Source of the DNA: Terriglobia bacterium
GTDB taxonomy: Bacteria; Acidobacteriota; Terriglobia; Terriglobales; Acidobacteriaceae
DNA: 64,000 nucleotides
Assembly: GCA_020073495.1 (NCBI GenBank)
Contig: JAIQFD010000003.1
Location: 496,001 to 560,000 of the forward strand
Direction: 5' to 3'
Under the pieces are notes generated by a model that was not told the DNA's origin, made no database searches, and saw only the letters and a program-made list of their open reading frames with translations. The first letter of the stretch is position 1; every line of letters begins with the position of its first letter. Both the position numbers and the translations under genes were made by a program. This document shows, piece after piece, positions 1 through 8,945 of the stretch.

Positions 1-1
1 T

Positions 2-1459
2 TGGATTCCCGCAACATACAAGGAGCCGATCTACCAGCGTGTTCTGCGATACAAACAGGATGCCCTCTCGCGCTCGCAGGGTCTAGAACACGACTACGCA
101 CAGCAGGAAGCGTTCCATTGGCGTTACCTGTGGATCTCATATCTCATCGACCTGAAGCAGTACGACCGCGCAAATCGCGAGCTAGAGCAAATTACAAAGT
201 CCGAGGAAGCCGGACACAACGTCGAGTGGTTGCGCCTAGAAGTGGCGTCTGCACTTGGCACGCTAGATGCTCGTCTCAATGAGTACCGAGCCGATCCCGA
301 ACTTGCGCCTCCGTTGGACACCCTGAGGCAGGTCGCCAGCAAACTTCAGGACAAGAAGGACAAGGCCTCCGCCCGGAAGATCCTCGAATACGTCTTTACT
401 CGCGAGATCCAGGAACACACTCTGACCTCCGCCAACCTGCTTGGACTGGCGGAGATCCGCCTGGACTCCGGCGACATCAAGGGGGCGCTCGACCTTCTGC
501 ATCGCGCTACGCTGGTCATCGGGCAGCCATTCGAGAACCTGGACGCGGCGGCGTCGCTGCTGATCAAGACCGGGCATCCGGCCGAAGCGACGGAGTTCCT
601 GGAGGCGCTGGTCAAGGCCCAGCCGTGGAACGCCGATGCGCGCGTCAGGCTGGCGCAGGCGCAGATCAAGGCCAACAAGGACGCCGTCGGCGCGCGCGCG
701 GCGCTGGTTGCCATCGCGCGCAGTCCGATGGAGATGCCGTACGCCACGCGGCTGGCAGCTGCCGCCGCCGCGGCGCCGAGCACGGAGCGGATCTGGGGCT
801 CGAACGAGCTGCGCATCATCGGCTCGGGTGCGCCGGTGAGCGCGGCCGATGCCAGCCACGCATTCTTCTACGAGGCGCGGCTCAAGGCGGCTAAGGAGAC
901 GACGTCGCTAGCGGTTCGCATGCAGCTCTTGCGCGCGGCCGTCGAAGATTTCCCCAACCGCGATGCGGCCCGCATCCCCTTGTTCCGCGCGGCGCTCGAG
1001 GCAAAGCAGGACCAGCTCGCCATCGCGGCGTTGAGTCCCGTGATGGAGAACGTTTACTCGCTCCTCGCGGCCAGGAACAGGGCTGAAGCCCAGGAGGAAG
1101 ACGAAACCTCGGGTGCGCCGTCCACCTACTACGAATTCACTCTGGGGAAAATTCCGGTAAGCGGGCGTGCCTCCATTGCGGCGGGGATCGGGTCCGCCAT
1201 GGATGCGCTGAACCGCTGGCCGGAGGCCATGCGGTTCCTGAGCGCTGCGGTCCGACTGGAGAGCGCGCCGGAAAAGAAGGCCGCGCTCCAAAAGCAGATT
1301 GCCGACCTGCGCGCGCGCATGCGGCGTCACGCGCAGAACGAAGCGCGCCGGCCGATGATCCATCCTGCTCTCGAGCAGGACCGCGTGGTGCGGCCCATGG
1401 TGGCGGCTCGAGCCGCTCCGCCCGGACCCGTAGCCCCGATAGCAAGGAGGACGCCATGA
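2..1459 (+). CDS. TPR-type repeat protein, 5' end outside window
   Basis: The reading frame is open from base 2, so the gene starts upstream of the window; 485 codons are visible. The protein is alanine-rich and helical, with paired-helix spacing typical of tetratricopeptide repeats (segments such as LLGLAEIRLDSGDIKGALDLL and LIKTGHPAEATEFLEALV), about residues 80-250 of the visible part. No catalytic motif is seen. The C-terminal 40 residues are Arg/Pro-rich and probably disordered. The stop overlaps the next start as ATGA (1456-1459), so it is translationally coupled to an exported protein. A role as scaffold or regulator for the downstream envelope operon is inference. The methionine at 230 is internal, not the real start. 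Confidence 0.75.
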   Translation, partial: WIPATYKEPIYQRVLRYKQDALSRSQGLEHDYAQQEAFHWRYLWISYLIDLKQYDRANRELEQITKSEEAGHNVEWLRLEVASALGTLDARLNEYRADPELAPPLDTLRQVASKLQDKKDKASARKILEYVFTREIQEHTLTSANLLGLAEIRLDSGDIKGALDLLHRATLVIGQPFENLDAAASLLIKTGHPAEATEFLEALVKAQPWNADARVRLAQAQIKANKDAVGARAALVAIARSPMEMPYATRLAAAAAAAPSTERIWGSNELRIIGSGAPVSAADASHAFFYEARLKAAKETTSLAVRMQLLRAAVEDFPNRDAARIPLFRAALEAKQDQLAIAALSPVMENVYSLLAARNRAEAQEEDETSGAPSTYYEFTLGKIPVSGRASIAAGIGSAMDALNRWPEAMRFLSAAVRLESAPEKKAALQKQIADLRARMRRHAQNEARRPMIHPALEQDRVVRPMVAARAAPPGPVAPIARRTP

Positions 1460-3240
1460 AACGCGTGCTGAGATCTGCTGCCATCATTGCGGTGGCCGTG
1501 GGCGCGTGGGCCGCGTACCAGGCGGTCGCGTCTGCGCCCAAGCCGCTGGTGAAGCTCATGCCGCCGGGTGCGCTCCTCTACCTGGAGGCCAAGGACTTCG
1601 GCGGGCTGCTGGCGGAGTGGACCGCCTCGCCGCAGAAGGCCTCGTGGCTGAAGAGCGACAACTACTCCGTCTTCGCGCGCTCGCGTCTGTTCTTGCGCCT
1701 GGAAGAAGCGCAGAAGCAGTTCACGGTCGCGGCAGGGCTGCCGCCGGACATGAAGTTCGCCACCGAGGTCGCGGGGCAGCAGAGCGCGCTTGCCATCTAC
1801 GACATCGGCAAGCTGGAGTTCGTCTACGTGACGCGCATGCCCTCGGCGAAATCCATGCAGACGGCCATCTGGCAATTGCGCACGAAGTTCGAGCCGCGCA
1901 GCGTCGGCGGAGCGAACTTCTACGTGCGCACCGACCCCGAATCGAAGCGCGTGGTGGGTTTCGGGGCGACCGACGACTACCTTGTGCTGGGCACTCGCGA
2001 GGACCTGATCGCGGGCGCAGTAGCGCTGGTCTCGGGCCAGGCGGGACGTACGCTCGCCGAGTCCGACTGGTACGCAAAGTCGGTCGCTGCCGGCCCCAAG
2101 CAGGCGGGTGACCTGCGCATGGTGCTCAACCTGGCGGAGATCGCGCAGACGCCGCAGTTCCGCTCTTACTGGATCCAGCAGAACATTACCGAGACGCGGC
2201 AGTACTGGGCCGGCATCGTGGACTTGTACCGCTCCGCCGACGAGTATCGCGAAGAGCGCGTGCTGCTTCGCGGCGGGGATCAGGAGGCCGAGGGCGAGGG
2301 CGGGGAAGAGCTGCCGCACGGCGCGGTCACCGCTGAGGGAACGAAGGCCGTCGCCGACCTGGTGAAGCTCGTGCCCGACGGCGCCGGAATCTATCGCGCT
2401 CTGGCGAACCCGACGCCCAAGGAAGCGCTGCGGCTGGTGCTCACCAAGGTCCTGACACCGCACATCGGGCCGGCGCCGGTGACGAAACTCGCGCCGCAGG
2501 TGACGCTCACCTCGGGCGAGACGGGAAGCGAGTCCGACCTGGAGACGCGCATCGACCAGCAGCCGGTCTCGCGCTACACCAGCGAGCGCGCCACCGACGA
2601 GCTGGAAGGCGCGCTGGGACAGGCCGCGCCGCAGGCTGTGCTCCAGGTGGAATCCACGCAGCGCGCGCCCGATGGCGTTTTCATCGGCTCGCGGACAGTG
2701 CTGGTGTTCGTCGGCGCGGCGGACTGGAACGGCGATGCCATGCGCAGCGCCATGCAAGCTGCGATCCGTCCCGGGTTGACCGCCGGCCAGCTGGGCGCGG
2801 AGTGGCGCGCGGTTGGTCCGGCGTACGAACTGGACGGTCTCATGCCGGTGGCGATGGCGGTCCAGGGAAGGTATCTCTTCCTTTCCGACGATCGGCAGGC
2901 TCTCGATGCCGTGATGTCGCGCAGCGCGGCGGTTTCGAAAGCACGTCCGGCGGTCTATCTCGCGGGCTTCAGCCACAGCGGCGAGCGGGAAAACTTCCTG
3001 CGTCTGACCGGGCTGATCGACCGAGCCGCGCCGGTCGAGAGCGCTGCGGAGAGGCGTTTCCGTGAAGGCATGGTGCCCGCGCCGGAAGGAGATCAGGCCG
3101 CGCCGCGGGAACCCGAGTTCTTCTCTGAGAACGTCGCCAGCCTGAGTGCGGCATTGAAGGACGTGAAGTCGCAGTCGATCGTGGTGCGGCAGTCGGGCAA
3201 CAAGGTGCGCCAGACCGTCACCTACGTGTGGGCGAAATGA
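1456..3240 (+). CDS. Exported DUF3352-like protein of unknown function
   Basis: A 594-residue protein with an N-terminal signal or anchor segment (about residues 5-25, VLRSAAIIAVAVGAWAAYQA), then a large soluble part. The opening PPGALLYLEAKDFGGLLAEW and the later repetition of a similar fold (EGTKAVADLVKLVPDGAGIYRAL) resemble DUF3352-type proteins, which have an exported domain of unknown role; this assignment is from memory of the family and tentative. An acidic Glu/Gly-rich linker lies near residues 275-292. It starts inside the stop of the TPR gene and ends inside the start of the next gene (ATGA at 3237-3240), so it belongs to a four-gene coupled operon. The likely site of action is the periplasm or outer face of the inner membrane. 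Confidence 0.6.
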   Translation: MKRVLRSAAIIAVAVGAWAAYQAVASAPKPLVKLMPPGALLYLEAKDFGGLLAEWTASPQKASWLKSDNYSVFARSRLFLRLEEAQKQFTVAAGLPPDMKFATEVAGQQSALAIYDIGKLEFVYVTRMPSAKSMQTAIWQLRTKFEPRSVGGANFYVRTDPESKRVVGFGATDDYLVLGTREDLIAGAVALVSGQAGRTLAESDWYAKSVAAGPKQAGDLRMVLNLAEIAQTPQFRSYWIQQNITETRQYWAGIVDLYRSADEYREERVLLRGGDQEAEGEGGEELPHGAVTAEGTKAVADLVKLVPDGAGIYRALANPTPKEALRLVLTKVLTPHIGPAPVTKLAPQVTLTSGETGSESDLETRIDQQPVSRYTSERATDELEGALGQAAPQAVLQVESTQRAPDGVFIGSRTVLVFVGAADWNGDAMRSAMQAAIRPGLTAGQLGAEWRAVGPAYELDGLMPVAMAVQGRYLFLSDDRQALDAVMSRSAAVSKARPAVYLAGFSHSGERENFLRLTGLIDRAAPVESAAERRFREGMVPAPEGDQAAPREPEFFSENVASLSAALKDVKSQSIVVRQSGNKVRQTVTYVWAK

Positions 3241-4088
3241 AGCGCGCCGTGCTGTTGGCGCTGGCGCTGCTTCTGGCCTTGCCTGCCAGCGGCGGTGTGC
3301 CCGAGACGGAGCAGCCGTCACTGTTCGCGCAGGCGGCTTCGGCCATGCTGCGCCGCGACTTCGCCGATCCCGCCATCTCTTATCTTTTATTAGACGCGCA
3401 TAGCGGGCGCGTGCTGGCCGCGCGCTGGAACGACCCGGAAACTCCCATCCCGGTCGGATCGCTGGTCAAGCCTTTCACCGCCATGGCCTATGCCAGCTCT
3501 CACGGTTTTCGCTTCCCGGAGCACGATTGCGCGGGCGGGCGCATGTGCTGGCTGCCGCGTGGCCACGGGCATCTCGACCTCGCGCACGCCGTCGCCTATT
3601 CCTGCAATTCCTACTTTCGCGAGCTGGCGGCGGAAGTGAGTGGCGCGCAGAGCGAGACCGTTTTCCGCAGCTTCGGGCTCGAGGCTCCGCCGTCGGGCGC
3701 CACGCCGGAGCAACTGGTCGGCCTGGACGACTCCTGGCGCATCGCACCTCTGCACCTGGCGCGGGCGTACCTGGAGCTGGCGCGCCGTCCGTGGGATCCG
3801 GGGGTGCGCGAGGTGCTGGCCGGGATGGCGGAATCGGCACGCGTGGGGACCGGGCAGGGAGTCGGGCGCGGACTGCACTCGGGACCCGCCCTGGCCAAGA
3901 CCGGCACGGCGACCTGCACGCACGGTGGAGCGCCGGGGGATGGATTCGTGGTCGCGCTGCTGCCCGCCGACGCGCCGACGCTGTTGCTGATGGTCCGCGT
4001 CCACGGCGTGCCAGGATCGCACGCGGCAGTCACTGCGGGGCGGATGCTGCGCCGCCTGGAAGGGCAGACTGGATTCAAGAATGAATAA
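3237..4088 (+). CDS. Small secreted penicillin-binding-like protein (SxxK, SxN, KTGT)
   Basis: 283 residues with a cleavable-looking signal peptide (about residues 1-20). The three motifs of the serine penicillin-recognising fold are in the right order: S75-L-V-K78, S122-C-N124 and K221-T-G-T. The segment around the first motif (PIPVGSLVKPFTAMAYA) is typical of PBP transpeptidase domains. The protein lacks the pedestal domain and transmembrane anchor of normal class B PBPs and is only about 280 residues long. The start at 3237 overlaps the upstream stop as ATGA and is preferred over a methionine three codons earlier. It is followed with an 8-base overlap by a SpoIID-like gene, which points to peptidoglycan. 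Whether it is a transpeptidase, carboxypeptidase or a non-catalytic binder cannot be told. Confidence 0.75.
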   Translation: MKRAVLLALALLLALPASGGVPETEQPSLFAQAASAMLRRDFADPAISYLLLDAHSGRVLAARWNDPETPIPVGSLVKPFTAMAYASSHGFRFPEHDCAGGRMCWLPRGHGHLDLAHAVAYSCNSYFRELAAEVSGAQSETVFRSFGLEAPPSGATPEQLVGLDDSWRIAPLHLARAYLELARRPWDPGVREVLAGMAESARVGTGQGVGRGLHSGPALAKTGTATCTHGGAPGDGFVVALLPADAPTLLLMVRVHGVPGSHAAVTAGRMLRRLEGQTGFKNE

Positions 4089-5109
4089 GTCGCGGCTCAT
4101 CGCCGCCGTTTTGTTGCTGGGCGGCATCGCCGGCGCGCAGAGTGTCCGCATCGGCGTCTTCGGGCTGTTCCATGCCAAAGAACTGACGGTCGCTCCGGCT
4201 CCGAATGCCGCCCTCGTCCTCGAGGTTGGCGGCGAAAGTGTCGCGCTCGAAAACCGGGCTGCGCGCCTGCGGATCTCCACCAGCAGGATCGAGGTCGCGG
4301 CGGGTTCGCGCTCCTGGCAGGGCCAACGCGTGCTGGTCCATGCGCGGGACGGCGGCGCCTCCGACATCGTGCTCAGCGTTCCCGGGAAGATCCGCCGGCA
4401 GTATCACGGCGTGCTGGAGATCGTACCCGGCAGCGGCGAGCTGGTGCCGGTGGTCAGAATGGAGATGGAGTTGGCGGTGGCGTCGGCGGTGGCGGCAGAA
4501 AGCCCGCCCGGAGCGCTCCTCGAGGCCCTGAAAGCGCAGGCGGTCGCGACCCGGTCGTTCTATGTCGCCCATGCAAACGCCCACAGTATCTTTGATTTCT
4601 GCGACAGCACCCACTGCCAGTTCCTGCGCCAGCCGCCGCCGGAGAATTCGCTCGTCGCGCCCGCGGTGCGGGAGACGCACGGCATTGTGCTGACCTATCG
4701 CGGGGCGGCCTTCGCCGCCATGTTCGCCTCCTCCTGCGGCGGGCGGACCAGGTCGCTCGCGGAACTGGGCCTGCCGCTGCGCGACTATCCCTATTTCGCG
4801 GTCGAGTGCCCGTATTGCCGCAGCCATGCCGAAACCTGGACGCGCGAGCTTCCGGTTCGTGTAGAGGGTGAGCGCGGCCGGTTGGAAGTAGCGCGCCAGC
4901 GCGGCTGGAGCGCGCTGCCCAGCAACAGTTACCGGCTCCGCGAGCAAGGCGGCGTGCTGATCGCCGATGGGTCAGGGCAGGGACACGGCCTGGGGCTCTG
5001 CCAGAAGGGCGCCGCCGCCATGGCCCGTGACGGCAAGACCTTCCGGGAGATCCTGGACCACTACTACCCCAACACCGTGGTCACGGCCGCGGCCCTCGCC
5101 TCGCGTTAG
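4081..5109 (+). CDS. SpoIID/LytB domain protein
   Basis: 342 residues with an N-terminal signal peptide ending near AGAQ (residue 20). The SpoIID domain lies about residues 130-335: GALLEALKAQAVATRSFYVAHA, then the Cys-containing CDSTHCQF, the FASSCGGRT motif, and the C-terminal signature GSGQGHGLGLCQKGAAAMA with FREILDHYYPNT. SpoIID of Bacillus is a lytic transglycosylase that cleaves denuded glycan strands during spore engulfment; homologues in non-spore-formers are widespread and poorly understood. Extra cysteines (CPYC near residue 245) could form disulfides. The start overlaps the PBP-like gene by 8 bases, so both proteins are probably made together as a peptidoglycan-modifying pair. Confidence 0.85.
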   Translation: MNKSRLIAAVLLLGGIAGAQSVRIGVFGLFHAKELTVAPAPNAALVLEVGGESVALENRAARLRISTSRIEVAAGSRSWQGQRVLVHARDGGASDIVLSVPGKIRRQYHGVLEIVPGSGELVPVVRMEMELAVASAVAAESPPGALLEALKAQAVATRSFYVAHANAHSIFDFCDSTHCQFLRQPPPENSLVAPAVRETHGIVLTYRGAAFAAMFASSCGGRTRSLAELGLPLRDYPYFAVECPYCRSHAETWTRELPVRVEGERGRLEVARQRGWSALPSNSYRLREQGGVLIADGSGQGHGLGLCQKGAAAMARDGKTFREILDHYYPNTVVTAAALASR

Positions 5110-5260
5110 GCCGCAGTTGGCTTTTCCCCCGGCCGGAGCTACACTTTCCGGTCCCTCCGGGGACCCGTTCACATACCCGTTCTTCCCTCATCCTAGCGGA
5201 CCTTCCGGGGGAAGGGGCGCCGGACGGCAACCGGGGGAGAGGGCCAACGCTCACCGAGCC

Positions 5261-5278
5261 CTGTGATATGAATCACAG
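5261..5278. promoter_or_regulatory. CRP-type palindromic operator upstream of gltA
   Basis: The sequence CTGTGATATGAATCACAG is an inverted repeat with 7-base arms and a 4-base centre; it fits the TGTGA-N6-TCACA consensus of CRP-family sites exactly. It lies 129 bases before the gltA start, in a gap of 297 bases that otherwise shows only GC-rich sequence. A Crp/Fnr-type regulator gene lies 6 kb away in the same window. Binding is inference. Confidence 0.5.
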
Positions 5279-5406
5279 ATTCATGTGCCGGGGGCCAGCA
5301 GAATCAGTCTGGCGTGGCCTAGCCCGCCGTGTCCTAATCTTTCGATTCCGGGCCGCCCTTACCGGCCGGCGCTGCCGCAGGCCGGGGTGGCCGATGGAGA
5401 GAGTGC

Positions 5407-6738
<1,332 letters not shown>

Positions 6739-6742
6739 TCGC

Positions 6743-6826
6743 GCTTGGCGGGCGTGAGCGGGGCGCCGCGTAGCAAACCGAGCGGGAGCCCGCCGCGATC
6801 ATCCTGAGCGAAGCGAAGGATCCCTG
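6743..6826. repeat. Dispersed composite repeat, copy 1
   Basis: Non-coding segment directly after gltA with the order GCGGGCGTGAGCG, then GGAGCCCGC, then ATCCTGAGCGAAGCGAAGGAT. The same order recurs at 18277-18335. The last block is itself a near palindrome. Confidence 0.55.
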
Positions 6827-6834
6827 CCTGGTTG

Positions 6835-6870
6835 CCCCACCCTTGTTGCGCAGCGACAGGGTGGGGTTTT
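6835..6870 (+). terminator. REP-like hairpin acting as gltA terminator
   Basis: Arms CCCCACCCT (6835-6843) and AGGGTGGGG (6858-6866) pair over 9 bases and are followed by TTTT. The same hairpin with near-identical loop recurs at 18496-18526, so this is a repeat-family member that also has terminator form. The next gene is convergent and ends 8 bases later. Confidence 0.65.
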
Positions 6871-6878
6871 CTATTTCG

Positions 6879-7331
6879 TTATGCCGCTTTCTTCGCTCGC
6901 GTCTTGGGGGCGAAGATCCTCTTCAGCGCCTGGAACAACTCGCCGTTGGTGGCGGCGTTGCGCCGCACAAGGTCGCTGAGCGATACCATCCCCTGCACCG
7001 TCTTCTCGACGTTCACCACCGGGACGCGGCGCACCTGGTGGTGCTGCATGATCTGCAGCGCCGTCTCGGCCTTATCGGTGGGAGTGCAGAAGACGGGGTC
7101 GGGGGTCATGCAGTCCCGGACCCACACATGGTTGGGGTCGCGGCCGGTGGCGACCACGGCGAGGCAGAGGTCGCGGTCGGTGACCACGCCCACCAGTTTG
7201 CGGCTGTAGGCGTCTTCCACCACGGCCACGATGCCGATGGCGTGTTCCTTCATCAGGCTGGCCGCAGTCTGCGCGGAACTGGAAGCGATGCAGACCGCCG
7301 GATTTCGGCTCATCAAGTCGCTGACGCGCAT
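6879..7331 (-). CDS. CBS-domain pair protein
   Basis: 150 residues made almost wholly of two CBS domains: MRVSDLMSRNPAVCIASSS... GIVAVVEDAYSRKLVGVVTDRDL, then VRDCMTPDPVFCTPTDKAE... VRRVPVVNVEKTVQGMVSLSDL. CBS pairs bind adenosine nucleotides or S-adenosylmethionine and act as energy sensors. The start at 7331 is chosen because a GGGAGG Shine-Dalgarno lies 6 bases before it, whereas a longer frame up to 7457 has no signal and reads through the shared upstream region. The Lys/Arg-rich tail APKTRAKKAA may contact nucleic acid or be disordered. It diverges from korDABC across a region with CRP-like inverted repeats, so both may answer to the same regulator. Confidence 0.88.
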   Translation of the reverse strand: MRVSDLMSRNPAVCIASSSAQTAASLMKEHAIGIVAVVEDAYSRKLVGVVTDRDLCLAVVATGRDPNHVWVRDCMTPDPVFCTPTDKAETALQIMQHHQVRRVPVVNVEKTVQGMVSLSDLVRRNAATNGELFQALKRIFAPKTRAKKAA

Positions 7332-7382
7332 ACCATACCTCCCTTTTCCCCCGAAGCCTATGCCCCGGCCGGCGGGCGCGCA

Positions 7383-7464
7383 GTGATACCAGTCACCCCT
7401 GGCGGTGCCAGGGACTGGGCTGTGGCCTACGTCATGCGTCACGTCCAAATGTGACATGCGTCAC
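7383..7464. promoter_or_regulatory. Divergent control region with two GTGA/TCAC inverted repeats
   Basis: Between the CBS gene and korD there are GTGA-N6-TCAC at 7383-7396 and GTGAC-N4-GTCAC at 7451-7464. The element CATGCGTCAC also occurs twice in direct orientation (7433-7442 and 7455-7464). Both inverted repeats have the half-site spacing of the Crp/Fnr family. No promoter elements could be assigned. Confidence 0.4.
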
Positions 7465-7555
7465 CACATGAGGAGCGGCGGAGGTTCAAAATCCCAGTGA
7501 CATGCTTTTCGCGCCGGGCTCGGCTGTGGGGTTGGCGCGAGATTCGAGGATTCCG

Positions 7556-7798
7556 ATGGCCAAAGGCACGGTCTCCATCGTGGTGGAACGCTGCAAGGCG
7601 TGCGGTTTCTGCGTCGAGTTCTGTCCCACCAAGGTGCTGGCCCTTTCTTCCGCATTCAATTCCAAGGGATACCACCCGCCCCATCTGGTCGCGCCCGAGA
7701 AGTGCAGCGGCTGCGATCTGTGCGGCATGTACTGTCCCGATTTCGCGATCCACGGCTACAAATTCGACGGGAAGGAGGACGCGAAAGATGCACGCTGA
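7556..7798 (+). CDS. korD: 2-oxoacid:ferredoxin oxidoreductase, delta (4Fe-4S) subunit
   Basis: 80 residues from the start at 7556, which has GAGGA 5 bases upstream; an in-frame ATG at 7502 is less likely. It carries two full 4Fe-4S ligand sets, CKACGFCVEFCP and CSGCDLCGMYCP, so it is a dicluster ferredoxin-type subunit that passes electrons from the catalytic subunits to ferredoxin. It overlaps korA by 11 bases. The gene order delta-alpha-beta-gamma is that of KorDABC-type 2-oxoglutarate oxidoreductases. Confidence 0.9.
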   Translation: MAKGTVSIVVERCKACGFCVEFCPTKVLALSSAFNSKGYHPPHLVAPEKCSGCDLCGMYCPDFAIHGYKFDGKEDAKDAR

Positions 7799-8945
7799 CC
7801 CGAAAGGTGTCCTGACCGGCGTCCACTTCCTGGACGGCGACCACGCCTGCTGCGAAGGGGCGCTGGCTGCCGGCGCGCGCTTTGCCGCCGGATATCCCAT
7901 CACTCCCTCGACCGAAGTGGTCGAGCGCTTCGCCATGCGCGTGCCCACCGTCGGTGGCGTCTTCATCCAGTTGGAAGATGAGCTGGCGGCGTCCATCGCC
8001 ATCCAGGGCGCGGTCTGGGGCGGTGCGAAAGCTTTCACCGTCACTTCCGGCCCGGGCTTCTCCCTGATGATGGAGCACATCGGCTACGCCGCCATGACCG
8101 AGACGCCCTGCGTCTTCGTGGACGTGCAGCGCGGCGGCCCCTCGACAGGTCTGCCCACGCTCCCGGCGCAGGCCGACATGATGCAATGCCGCTGGGGCTC
8201 GCACGGCGATTACGAGATCATTGCCATCTGTCCTAATTCTCCCCAGGAAGCGTTCGACCTCACTATCCAGGCATTCAACCTCGCTGAGCAGTACCGCGTG
8301 CCGGTGATGGTCATGCTCGACGAATGCGTCGGCCACATGACCGAGAAGGTGGTCATCCCCGAGCCCGACAAGATCGATGTCTATCCCCGGCGCAAGACCC
8401 ACGCCAAGCAGGGCGAGTACCTGCCCTACAAGTCGAACGGCGACTCCGTCCCGGATTTCGCGCACGCCGGCGAAGGCTACAACTTCCACATGACCGGCCT
8501 GACGCACGACGAGCGCGGCTATCCTGCCATGACCGTGAAGGCGCAGGAAAAGCTGGTCAGCCGGCTCCGGAACAAGATCCTCGACGCCGTGGACAAGATC
8601 ACCATGTTCGAAGCCGCCGATCTCGACGGCGCCGACGCGGTGGTGGTCAGTTACGGCATCACCTCGCGCGTGGCCCAGCGCGCCATCGAGCTGGCGCAAG
8701 CCAAGGGCTTGAAGGTCGGCAAATTCCGCCTGATCACCGCCTGGCCCTTCCCCGACCACAAGATCGGGGAGATCGCCAAGAAGGCCAAGGCGATCATCGT
8801 CCCCGAACTCAATCTGGGACAGATGTCGCGCGAGGTCGATCGCGCGGCGCACGGCGCGTGCAAAGTGGTGCATGTGCCGCACGCCGGCGGCGGCGTGCAC
8901 GATCCCGAGGACATCCTGAAGGTCATCGAGGAGGCGATCCGATGA
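7788..8945 (+). CDS. korA: 2-oxoacid:ferredoxin oxidoreductase, alpha subunit
   Basis: 385 residues. The start at 7788 has GGAGG 9 bases upstream and lies inside the end of korD. The N-terminal part has the family hallmark AAGARFAAGYPITPSTEVVE and ELAASIAIQGAVWGGAKAFTVTSGPG, the pyrimidine-binding domain of the thiamine diphosphate enzyme; the central part has VPVMVMLDECVGHM; the C-terminal third is the transketolase-C-like domain (DAVVVSYGITSRVAQRAIELA, FRLITAWPFPD). With korB it forms the catalytic heterodimer that decarboxylates a 2-oxoacid, most likely 2-oxoglutarate, to the acyl-CoA. The substrate is inferred from subunit organisation and from citrate synthase next door. Confidence 0.92.
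   Translation: MHADPKGVLTGVHFLDGDHACCEGALAAGARFAAGYPITPSTEVVERFAMRVPTVGGVFIQLEDELAASIAIQGAVWGGAKAFTVTSGPGFSLMMEHIGYAAMTETPCVFVDVQRGGPSTGLPTLPAQADMMQCRWGSHGDYEIIAICPNSPQEAFDLTIQAFNLAEQYRVPVMVMLDECVGHMTEKVVIPEPDKIDVYPRRKTHAKQGEYLPYKSNGDSVPDFAHAGEGYNFHMTGLTHDERGYPAMTVKAQEKLVSRLRNKILDAVDKITMFEAADLDGADAVVVSYGITSRVAQRAIELAQAKGLKVGKFRLITAWPFPDHKIGEIAKKAKAIIVPELNLGQMSREVDRAAHGACKVVHVPHAGGGVHDPEDILKVIEEAIR

Noticed and set aside
230-1459. Start of the first gene at 230
   Set aside because: The same frame is open to the left edge with TPR-like sequence, so the gene is cut by the window.
7332-7457. Longer start for the CBS protein
   Set aside because: The start at 7331 has a clear GGGAGG; the extra residues have no domain character and lie in the control region.
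7497-7787. N-terminal extension of korA into korD
   Set aside because: The frame is open, but the ATG at 7788 has a good GGAGG and gives the normal length of the family.
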